Assembly: GCA_028752905.1 (NCBI GenBank)
Contig: JAQNBH010000008.1
Coordinates: 186,001 to 250,000, forward strand
Origin: Cladorhizidae sp. MBARI D1340-BT2
Taxonomy: Eukaryota > Porifera > Demospongiae > Poecilosclerida > Cladorhizidae
Length of the DNA: 64,000 nt
Direction: 5' to 3'
This document shows, one piece after another, positions 47,801-59,800 of this stretch (within the stretch, counting starts at the first letter, position 1; each line of letters begins with the position of its first letter). The notes beneath the pieces were generated by a model. That model searched no databases and had not been told where the DNA came from. It saw only the letters and a program-made list of their open reading frames with translations. A program made the translations under genes and the position numbers.

Positions 47801-50800
47801 GTATGAGGAGTGTTGCAGGCTAGTAGGAGGAGTGTTGTAGGCTAGTAGGAGGAGTGTTGTAGGCTAGTAGGAGGAGTGTTGTAGGCTAGTAGGAGGAGTG
47901 TTGTAGGCTAGTATGAGGAGTGTTGCAGGCTAGTATGAGGAGTATTGCAGGCTAGTAGGAGGAGTGTTGTAGGCTAGTAGGAGGAGTGTTGTAGGCTAGT
48001 AGGAGGAGTGTTGTAGGCTAGTAGGAGGAGTGTTGCAGGCTAGTAGGAGGAGTGTTGTAGGCTAGTAGGAGGAGTGTTGTGGGCTAGTAGGAGGAGTGTT
48101 GTAGGCTAGTAGGAGGAGTGTTGTAGGCTAGTAGGAGGAGTGTTGCAGGCTAGTAGGAGGAGTGTTGCAGGCTAGTAGGAGGAGTGTTGTAGGCTAGTAG
48201 GAGGAGTGTTGTAGGCTAGTAGGAGGAGTGTTGTAGGCTAGTAGGAGGAGTGTTGCAGGCTAGTAGGAGGAGTGTTGCAGGCTAGTAAGAGGAGTGTTGT
48301 AGGCTAGTAGGAGGAGTGTTGCAGGCTAGTAGGAGGAGTGTTGTGGGCTAGTAGGAGGAGTGTTGTAGGCTAGTATGAGGAGTGTTGCAGGCTAGTAGGA
48401 GGAGTGTTGTAGGCTAGTAGGAGGAGTGTTGTAGGCTAGTAGGAGGAGTGTTGCAGGCTAGTAGGAGGAGTGTTGCAGGCTAGTAGGAGGAGTGTTGTAG
48501 GCTAGTAGGAGGAGTGTTGCAGGCTAGTAGGAGGAGTGTTGTAGGCTAGTAGGAGGAGTGTTGCAGGCTAGTAGGAGGAGTGTTGTAGGCTAGTAGGAGG
48601 AGTGTTGCAGGCTAGTAGGAGGAGTGTTGCAGGCTAGTAGGAGGAGTGTTGCAGGCTAGTAGGAGGAGTGTTGTAGGCTAGTAGGAGGAGTGTTGTAGGC
48701 TAGTGGGAGGAGTGTTGTAGGCTAGTAGGAGGAGTGTTGTAGGCTAGTAGGAGGAGTGTTGTAGGCTAGTAGGAGGAGTGTTGCAGGCTAGTAGGAGGAG
48801 TGTTGCAGGCTAGTAGGAGGAGTGTTGCAGGCTAGTAGGAGGAGTGTTGCAGGCTAGTAGGAGGAGTGTTGTAGGCTAGTAGGAGGAGTGTTGTAGGCTA
48901 GTAGGAGGAGTGTTGTAGTAGTAGGAGGAGTGTTGTAGGCTAGTAGGAGGAGTGTTGCAGGCTAGTAGGAGGAGTGTTGTAGTAGGAGGAGTGTTGCAGG
49001 CTAGTAGGAGGAGTGTTGTAGGCTAGTAGGAGGAGTGTTGTAGGCTAGTGGGAGGAGTGTTGCAGGCTAGTAGGAGGAGTGTTGTAGGCTAGTGGGAGGA
49101 GTGTTGTAGGCTAGAAAGGGGAGTGGTTGGAGGGCCAACAGGAAGTGTGAAGGATCTGTTGTCATATTCACTTCATAATAATGGAAGTGTTGTGTGTTAT
49201 TTGAATTCTTATTGACCTATGCACTCTGGCACCCTGAATGATTCCAGGAGCTTTGTGATGCTGGGCACTTTCCTCGGAGGACTGCTTTTCTACACCATCT
49301 CCCTCATCCTGTATTCCTGTCACATGTTCCGGGTACGCCCATGCTAATCCCTCCTCCTTCTGCAGTTCCATTGCTCGATACAACCTCTTTGCTCTTGTCT
49401 TTCTCTCTTGTTAGAACCGAGAGGCGGAGTCCCACAACTTGCTGGTGAAGGTCTCTCTGTTCCTCATCCATAGCTATGTGTCTCGCTTGCTTATTGCTGT
49501 CGTGGCCATCATCATCATCTCTGCTGGAGCTCTGGTGAACTTGGCTGAGTGCAATCAGTTTGAGGCCACATCTGATGACCCTTGCAACTGCACAGATGTC
49601 AACAGGTGGTCTCAAGTTGTCAACAATCCAAGCCCTGGTGATAGGTCTTGCCAGTTTCCCCAGGTAGGCACACAACACACACATGCACACATGCATACTC
49701 ATATGCGCACACACGCACACATACCTACACAAAGATATACAAGCCACACCCTCCCCTGCACACCTAGTGCTGGGAAGCCGGGTCTGTTGTAAATTTGCTC
49801 TGCAGTCCCAACCTCGGTGCTATGTGGTGACCTGCTATGTGGTGACCTGCTATGTGGTGACCTGCTATGTGGTGACTGGTTTGCATTTTCTAACTGTCCC
49901 AAATAAAAATAAAATTAAAGGAATGTTTGAAATCTTTGAAAACCTTATTTATTAAGCGCATGAAATGTTTTGATTATTGGGTGGTCCTGATCATTAGTGA
50001 GTTGCGCATGACAATCGTTTGGAGTTTGAGTATTGATGGTGGACTTGCTCACAAGAAATGTTTCTAAGGCTATAAGGCACTAACTATTGGAGCAGCCTGG
50101 CAATGAGGCTGGGAGGGTGACTGCCAAGGGAGCAACGCGAGCTTAGGCTACCCATTGTCTCTGAAGACTATGCTGCATTGTAGATCCTCACTCACTGGGG
50201 TGGACTTATCAGGGAAGCTCAGGACTACTACCAGTTGATAGAGAGCTTAGCAAGGTTTGTGTTAGTCTTGTAAGCTTAATGCTTTATGCTGACTTGATTT
50301 AGCTGGTGAGCTTAATGCACTTTATGTTGACTTGATTTAGCTGGTGAGCCTAAGGCTTTATGCTGACTTGATTTAGCTGGTGAGGCTTTATGCTGACTTG
50401 ATTTAGCTTGTAAGCTTTAAGGCTTTATGCTGACTTGATTTAGCTTGTAAGCTTTAAGGCTTTATGCTGACTTTGTAAGCTTTAAGGCTTTATGTTGACT
50501 TGATTTAGCTTGTAAGCTTTAAGGCTTTATGCTGACTTGATTTAGCTTATGAGCTTAATGTTTTATGCTGACTTAATTTAGCTGGTGAGCTTGGCTTTAT
50601 GCTGACTTGATTTAGCTTAATGCATTATGCTGACTTGATTTAGCTTAATGATTATGCTGACTTGATTTAGCTTAATGATTATGCTGACCTGATTTAGCTC
50701 AGCAAGGAGGTGGGGCTGCTAAAACAACTTCATGGGGTCCTACTCATTTATATATGGGGGAGTGGCTAAGTGTGCTTGTTATTTATGTGGGAGGGGCTAA

Positions 50801-53800
50801 GCTTGCTTGTTATTTATGTGGGAGGGGCTAAGTGTGATTGTTATATATGTGGGAGAGGCTAAGTGTGCTTGTTATTTATGTGGGAGGGGCTAAGCTTGCT
50901 TGTTATTTATGTGGGAGCGGCTAAGTGTGATTGTTATATATGTGGGAGGGGCTAAGCTTGCTTGTTATTTATGTGGGAGCGGCTAAGTGTGATTGTTATA
51001 TACGTGGGAGGGGCTAAGCGTGCTTGTTATACATGTGAGAGGGGCTAAGTGTGCTTGTTATATATGTGGGAGGGGCTAAGCGTGCTTGTTATATATGTGG
51101 GAGGGGCTAAGCCTGATTGTTATACATGTGGGTGGGGCTAAGCGTGCTTGTTATATATGGGGGGGCTAAGCTTGCTTTTAGTTTTATCGTGTCACAAGTT
51201 TATGCTGGACGCCATCTTCATGCATCTGCTGGCTGTGACCACTCCATTTCCTTTCTTGTTGCCATTTACAAGAATTCTTTTCTTGTTAACTTCATTGCCC
51301 TAGTCCTGGTCCCAGCCCTAGTCCCAGCCCTAGTCCACAGCCCTAGTCCCAGCCCTAGTCCACAGCCCTAGTCCCAGCCCTAGCCCTAGTCCCAGCCCTA
51401 GCCCTAGTCCACATTCATCTTTAGACCAAGAAGTTGGAGAGGGCACGACTGCTCGTGGGAGAGCTGATGGGAGAGGGCATGGCAGCTTGTGGGAGAGCTG
51501 ATGGGAGAGGGCACGGCAGCTCATGGGAGAGCTGATGGGAGAGGACATGACTGCTCGTGGGAGGGCACAACAGCTCGTGGGATAGCTGATGGGAGAGGAC
51601 ATAACTGCTCGTGGGAGAGCTGATGGGAGAGGACATGACAGCTCATGGGATAGCTGATGGGTTTGGAAATATCGTCTGGAATAAGAAGCGTCAGTGGCAG
51701 GGTTGAGGTTTTGGGGGACTAGATGTACATAGCAGTGCCAGAGAGTGCATCAGATAGTAAAAGGAAAGTCATTCCTGGCATTATCAAACTAGAGGTGTCC
51801 GCTACCTGTTATTAATGGCTTGCTGCAGCTCTGCCGCTACCTGTTATTAATGGCTTGCTGTAGCTCTGCCAGACCTGTCCTCCACATTCCTTCTCCTTCC
51901 TTGTGCTGGAATTAGTTTCCAAATCAACTCCCAGCCTCTCAAAACTGCAAATTTGGAAAGGGTGGATAGTGGAGCTGTCTCTTATGAAATCCTAGGAAGG
52001 ATGGACTAGCTGGACATGAACTTGATTAGATAGCCCTAGCTGAGCCATAAGTACTGTATGATGTCATTACTCCTGGCACTTGAAAGATCAGGGGTGCAAG
52101 GAGGTGGTGCATCCTGTGAGGTGGTGCATCCTGTGAGGAGGTGAGGTGGTGCATCCTGTGAGGAGGTGAGGTGGTGCATCCTGTGAGGTGGTGCATCCTT
52201 TGAGGAGGTGCATCCTGTGAGGTGGTGCATCCTGTGAGGTGGTGCATCCTGTGAGGAGGTGCATCCTGTGAGGTGGTGCATCCTGTGAGGTGGTGCATCC
52301 TGTGAGGAGGTGCATCCTGTGAGGTGGTGCATCCTGTGAGGAGGTGGCTCAAACTCAACTGGAGTTGGTTTGTAGGGCAGCCTGGGAGTTCCCTAGTTGC
52401 CATGGGGGACATCTTCCCTTTATCTCTAGATCTAGTAATACACTGGCCCAAGTTGCTGATGAAGGCTAGCCAATTTATACTATAGCAAGCATAACAAAAC
52501 TGGTTGAGGGGTAAACTCACATTTCAGAGATGGTTTCCCTCACTGCTTTCCTGAGCTGCTATTGAGAGACCCACCGAGTGATCTGCAGCATTACACTCTA
52601 CCCTGCCTGACTAGCCCTGGCCCTAGCCCTGGCCCTAGCCCTGGCCCTAGCCCTGCCCTGGCTAGCCCTGGCCCTGGCTAGCCCTGGCCCTAGCCCTAGT
52701 AACTGGAGCAGTTTGTTGCTGCTGATTTTGCTTGTGTCCATGAGGTGGTCCATGCATGCATGCATCCCTGCACTACATGTGTGCGGAGGCTCGTGGTCCA
52801 TGCATGCATGCATCCCTGCACTACATGTGTGCGGAGGCTCGTGGTCCATGCATGCATGCATCCCTGCACTACATGTGTGCGGAGGCTCGTGGTCCATGCA
52901 TGCATGCATCCCTGCACTACATGTGTGCGGAGGCTCGTGGTCCATGCATGCATGCATCCCTGCACTACATGTGTGCGGAGGCTCGTGGTCCATGCATGCA
53001 TGCATCCCTGCACTACATGTGTGCGGAGGCTCGTGGTCCATGCATGCATGCATCCCTGCACTACATGTGTGCGGAGGATTTATTAAAACATAGCTTATGT
53101 TTGAGGTAAACTATGTAAATGCAAAAATGCTCTGTACGTTTCTTCAACATTGGTTTGGCCAACGATCATGTGCTGCACGTCCGTTGGGTTCCAATACTCA
53201 GGACCACACACACCTGCATGCATACACACACACTCACACACTCACACACACACACACACTCACTCACACACACACACACTCACTCACACACACACACACA
53301 CACACTCAAAAATACACACACACTTGCACTCGCACACACCCATATATACAACACACACATATTTACACACACACACGCTTACACACTACTCACACACTCA
53401 CTCACACACACACCCATATACACACTCACACACATATGCCCACATGTGCACACACACATACACACAAGGCTGTAGCTGCCAGCCCCTCCCCCTTGCTGGC
53501 TGGTGTCACCCCTTGTGTGATTGTTTGCTGTAGTACTTCTACTACAGTGTCATGCTAGCCATGATTGGCTCGGTCATATTCATCCGCCTGAACTGGGTCA
53601 TCAAGGCCTTCTTGAATCTCGTGGCCTTGATCATCTACATCAGTGTGGCCGTGGTAGCCAGGAGCTGTCTCTTTGACAACTACGACAAGTCCATCTATGG
53701 CATCTGTGTGCGCTGTGATCAGTACATGGAGACCAAGGAATTCAGCAGCATCCTCCTCTCTATGGTCTTCCTGGCCACAGTCATCCTCGGCAGGCATGTA

Positions 53801-56800
53801 TGTTACCCTAGCAACCAGCATGTGTGACCAAGTCATGTTCGACAGACAGATAGGTTACCATAGCAACTATCATATATGTATCTGACTATATAGTACTCTC
53901 AGCAGACAAGGCTGGTGATTGGTAGACGAGGTGGAGTGGCTGGTGAGTGGGAGAGAGGGGGAGTGGCCGGTGAGTGGTAGAGAGGGGGAGTGGCTGGAGA
54001 GAGGGGGAGTGGCTGGTGAGTGGGAGATAGGGGGAGTGGCTGGAGAGAGGGGGAGTGGCTGGTGAGTGGTAGAGAGGGGGAGTGGCTGGAGAGAGGGGGA
54101 GTGGCTGGTGAGTGGGAGATAGGGGGAGTGGCTGGTGAGTGGTGGAGAGGGGGAGTGGCTGGTGAGTGGTGGAGAGGGGGAGTGGCTGGTGAGTGGTGGA
54201 GAGGGGGAGTGGCTGGTGAGTGGTGGAGAGGGGGAGTGGCTGGTGAGTGGTGGAGAGGGGGAGTGGCTGGTGAGTGGTGGAGAAGGGGAGTGGCTGGTGA
54301 GTGCATCTAGAGTCTCTTGTGTGAGTCCTGAAGAGTTGGCTAGTTGTGTGTGTGTGTCGGGCGTATGAATAGAGTAGCAGGTGTGGAGACAGCAAGTCAC
54401 TGCTCCATATGATCAGTTTGCTCTGACAAGAGTATCTCATCTTTGACAAGACTGCCTAGCCAGAAGACGTCTGATTGGACCAGATAGGCGCAAACCGAAG
54501 GCACCAGACATCGTCTTGTCCTTCAGTCTGATCTGGAGGTGGTTGGCCAGGAGGTTGCTTGCTTGCTCTTGTCCTCTTGTTCAACTTCTGGATGGTGAAT
54601 GTGGCCACCTGTCCACAGACCCCTGCTGACAACAGACCCCTGCTGACAACAGACCCCTGCTGATAACAGACCCCTGCTGACAATAGACCCCTGCTGACAA
54701 CAGACCCCTGCTGACAATAGACCCCTGCTGACAACAGACCCCTGCTGACAACAGACCCCTGCTGACAACAGAACCTGCTGACAACGGACCCCTGCTGACA
54801 ACAGACCCCTGCTGACAACAGAACCTGCTGACAACGGACCCCTGCTGACAACAGACCCCTGCTTACAACAGACCCCTGCTGACAACAGAACCTGCTGACA
54901 ACGGACCCCTGCTGACAACAGACCCCTGCTGACAATAGACCCCTGCTGACCAGACCCCTGCTGACAACAGACCCCTGCTGACAATAGACCCCTGCTGACC
55001 AGACCCCTGCTGACAACAGACCCCTGCTGCCACAGACCCCTGCTGACAATAGACCCCTGCTGACCAGACCCCTGCTGACAATGGACCCCTGCTGACAACA
55101 AACCCCTGCTGACAACAGAACCTGCTGACAATGGACCTCTGCTGACAACAGAACCTGCTGAACAGAACCTGCTGACAACATACCCCTGCTGACAACATTC
55201 CCCTACTGATAACAGTCGTTGCTTATTGGCACCTCTCTTAATGTAAACTGGCACACATCAATTTCACGCCTGGTGCCACCTCTAGATCCATTCGTCCACT
55301 TCCGACTACACCATTGATAGCCCATGATTGTTATTTTTAATTAGCAAGGGAGTCCACCTGAAACCACCATGGTAGCCACATAAGGGAAGACTAGGGTAAG
55401 GTGTGGGCGTGGTCCTCTAGTACATGTACTTATCTTTATCTAAAGTGATGTGCTAAGCATTCCCAGTCACAGGTGCTAGAGCTGTGTTGTGTTGAGTTAC
55501 TCCAGTCAGCAGGTGCTAGAGCTGTGTTGTGTTGAGTTACTCCAGTCAGCAGGTGCTAGAGCTGTGTTGTGTTGAGTTACTCCAGTCAGCAGGTGCTAGA
55601 GCTGTGTTGTGTTGAGTTACTCCAGTCAGCAGGTGCTAGAGCTGTGTTGTGTTGAGTTACTCCAGTCAGCAGGTGCTAGAGCTGTGTTGTGTTGAGTTAC
55701 TCCAGTCAGCAGGTGCTAGAGCTGTGTTGTGTTGAGTTACTCCAGTCAGCAGGTGTTAGAGCTGTGTTGTGTTGAGTTACTCCAGTCAGCAGGTGCTAGA
55801 GCTGTGTTGTGTTGAGTTACTCCAGTCAGCAGGTGCTAGAGCTATGTTGTGTTGAGTTACTCCAGTCAGCAGGTGCTAGAGCTGTGTTGTGTTGAGTTAC
55901 TCCAGTCAGCAGGTGCTAGAGCTGTGTTGTGTTGAGTTACTCCAGTCAGCAGGTGCTAGAGCTGTGTTGTGTTGAGTTACTCCAGTCAGCAGGTGTTAGA
56001 GCTGTGTTGTGTTGAGTTACTCCAGTCAGCAGGTGCTAGAGCTGTGTTGTGTTGAGTTACTCCAGTCAGCAGGTGCTAGAGCTGTGTTGTGTTGAGTTAC
56101 TCCAGTCAGCAGGTGCTAGAGCTGTGTTGTGTTGCGTTAATCCAGTCAGCAGGTGCTAGAGCTGTGTTGTGTTGAGTTACTCCAGTCAGCAGGTGCTAGA
56201 GCTGTGTTGTGTTGAGTTACTCCAGTCAGCAGGTGCTAGAGCTGTGTTGTGTTGAGTTACTCCAGTCAGCAGGTGCTAGAGCTGTGTTGTGTTGAGTTAC
56301 TCCAGTCAGCAGGTGCTAGAGCTGTGTTGTGTTGAGTTACTCCAGTCAGCAGGTGCTAGAGCTGTGTTGTGTTGAGTTACTCCAGTCAGCAGGTGCTAGA
56401 GCTGTGTTTTGTTGAGTTACTCCAGTCAGCAGGTGCTAGAGCTGTGTTGTGTTGAGTTACTCCAGTCAGCAGGTGTTAGAGCTGTGTTGTGTTGAGTTAC
56501 TCCAGTCAGCAGGTGCTAGAGCTGTGTTGTGTTGAGTTACTCCAGTCGGCAGGTGTTAGAGCTGTGTTGTGTTGAGTTACTCCAGTCGGCAGGTGTTAGA
56601 GCTGTGTTGTGTTGAGTTACTCCAGTCAGCAGGTGCTAGAGCTGTGTTGTGTTGAGTTACTCCAGTCAGCAGGTGCTAGAGCTGTGTTGTGTTGAGTTAC
56701 TCCAGTCAGCAGGTGCTAGAGCTGTGTTGTGTTGAGTTACTCCAGTCAGCAGGTGCTAGAGCTGTGTTGTGTTGAGTTACTCCAGTCAGCAGATGCTAGA

Positions 56801-59800
56801 GCTGTGTTGTGTTGAGTTACTCCAGTCAGCAGGTGCTAGAGCTGTGTTGTGTTGAGTTACTCCTGTCAGCAGGTGCTAGAGCTGTGTTGTGTTGAGTTAC
56901 TCCAGTCAGCAGGTGCTAGAGCTGTGTTGTGTTGAGTTACTCCAGTCATCAGGTGCTAGAGCTGTGTTGTGTTGAGTTACTCCAGTCAGCAGGTGCTAGA
57001 GCTGTGTTGTGTTGAGTTACTAGTCAGCAGGTGCTAGAGCTGTGTTGTGTTGAGTTACTCCAGTCAGCAGGTGCTAGAGCTGTGTTGTGTTGAGTTACTC
57101 CAGTCAGCAGATGCTAGAGCTGTGTTGTGTTGAGTTACTCCAGTCAGCAGGTGTTAGAGCTGTGTTGTGTTGAGTTACTCCAGTCAGCAGGTGCTAGAGC
57201 TGTGTTGTGTTGAGTTACTCCAGTCAGCAGGTGCTAGAGCTGTGTTGTGTTGAGTTACTCCAGTCAGCAGGTGCTAGAGCTGTGTTGTGTTGAGTTACTC
57301 CAGTCAGCAGGTGTTAGAGCTGTGTTGTGTTGAGTTACTCCAGTCAGCAGGTGCTAGAGCTGTGTTGTGTTGAGTTACTCCAGTCAGCAGGTGCTAGAGC
57401 TGTGTTGTGTTGAGTTACTCCAGTCAGCAGGTGCTAGAGCTGTGTTGTGTTGAGTTACTCCAGTCAGCAGGTGCTAGAGCTGTGTTGTGTTGAGTTACTC
57501 CAGTCAGCAGGTGCTAGAGCTGTGTTGAAAGACTGGTAGATGATCTTCTGTGATACCCAGTGGACTTTGATCTCTTCCTAGAACACAATCACTATATAAG
57601 TGATGTCATGTTATACGTACTAAGCACAGACGTCTAGTACCACATAACGCAATGCAAAAAAAAACGCTCTCCCCTTGCAATGTTTGTGTTACGTCCCATT
57701 TGCCACACAAGAGCCGTCCACTTGTGGGGTTTCCCCCATTGTGTGTTGTGTGAGTCCAGCTATAGGTGTTATAATGTCATTTTCAATGTATGTCATGTTA
57801 GAATGATGCAATGTTATGTAATGTGTTATAACTGATGCAGTTTCATATTAAGTGATGTCATGCTACACAATTCCTATCTTACTGTATGCAAGTAATCAAA
57901 AATTATTTATCCAAGTTCATGGCCACCCACAGACAGAATTCCATGCCCTCCTACAGTAGCTCTAGTTGAGTTGACTACCATCTAAGTACAGTTCAGGTAG
58001 TGTGCAGTGTGAGCAAGTATCAGTGTCAATGTGGTAGCTGGGGGCACCAGTAAGTATCAGTGTCAATGTGGTAGCTGGGGGTACCAGTAAGTATCAGTGT
58101 CAATGTGGTAGCTGGGGGCACCAGTAAGTATCAGTGTGAATGTGGTAGCTGGGGGGCACCAGTAAGTATCAGTGTGAATGTGGTAGCTGGGGGGCACCAG
58201 TAAGTATCAGTGTGAATGTGGTAGCTGGGGGGCACCAGTAAGTATCAGTGTCAATGTGGTAGCTGGGGGCACCAGTAAGTATCAGTGTGAATGTGGTAGC
58301 TGGGGGGCACCAGTAAGTATCAGTGTGAATGTGGTAGCTGGGGGGCACCAGTAAGTATCAGTGTCAATGTGGTAGCTGGGGGCACCAGTAAGTATCAGTG
58401 TCAATGTGGTAGCTGGGGGCACCAGTAAGTATCAGTGTCAATGTGGTAGTTGGGGGCACCAGTAAGTATCAGTGTCAATGTGGTAGCTGGGGGCACCAGT
58501 AAGTATCAGTGTCAATGTGGTAGCTGGGGCACCAGTAAGTATCAGTGTCAATGTGGTAGCTGGGGCACCAGTAAGTATCAGTGTCAATGTGGTAGCTGGG
58601 GGCACCAGTAAGTATCAGTGTCAATGTGGTAGCTGGGGGCACCAGTAAGTATCAGTGTCAATGTAGTAGCTGGGGGCACCAGTAAGTATCAATGTGGTAG
58701 CTGGGGCACCAGTAAGTATCAGTGTCAATGTGGTAGCTGGGGGCACCAGTAAGTATCAGTGTCAATGTGGTAGCTGGGGGTACCAGTAAGTATCAGTGTC
58801 AATGTGGTAGCTGGGGGCACCAGTAAGTATCAGTGTCAATGTGGTAGCTGGGGGCACCAGTAAGTATCAGTGTCAATGTGGTAGCTGGGAGCACCAGTAA
58901 GTATCAGTGTCAATGTGGTAGCTGGGGGCACCAGTAAGTATCAGTGTCAATGTGGTAGCTGGGGGCACCAGTAAGTATCAGTGTCAATGTAGTAGCTGGG
59001 GGCACCAGTAAGTATCAGTGTCAATGTGGTAGCTGGGAGCACCAGTAAGTATCAGTGTCAATGTGGTAGCTGGGGGCACCAGTAAGTATCAGTGTCAATG
59101 TGGTAGCTGTGGACACCAGTAAGTATCAGTGTCAATGTGGTAGCTGGGGCACCAGTAAGTATCAGTGTCAATGTGGTAGCAGGGGGTACCAGTAAGTATC
59201 AGTGTCAATGTGGTAGCTGGGGCACCAGTAAGTATCAGTGTCAATGTGGTAGCTGGGGGCACCAGTAAGTATCAGTGTCAATGTGGTAGCTGGGGGCACC
59301 AGTAAGTATCAGTGTCAATGTAGTAGCTGGGGGCACCAGTAAGTATCAGTGTCAATGTGGTAGCTGGGGGCACCAGTAAGTATCAGTGTCAATGTTGTAG
59401 CTGGGGGCACCAGTAAGTATCAGTGTCAATGTGGTAGCTGGGGGCACCAGTAAGTATCAGTGTCAATGTGGTAGCTGGGGGCACCAGTGAGTATCAGTGT
59501 CAATGTGGTAGCTGGGTACTCGAGGCAAAGTAAACAAAACACTGCTACTGCGTGGCTGGTTCAGAGAGTTCATGATCTTTACTTCTTGTACCTGTTCACG
59601 CTAGTGGATGATCACAACTGTGTCACATGACTTGCACAACAGTTATCGTGCGAGGATGTTATGTAGATGTGAAAGCATGTCAGTGATGTGATGTTATTGT
59701 CAGTATGTACGTGATTCTGTCTGTCTGTAGGTGGACAATACTTACAGAATGGCTTTCTTGTGGAGAGAGAAGGTGATGGTTGTTACACACCACACACACA

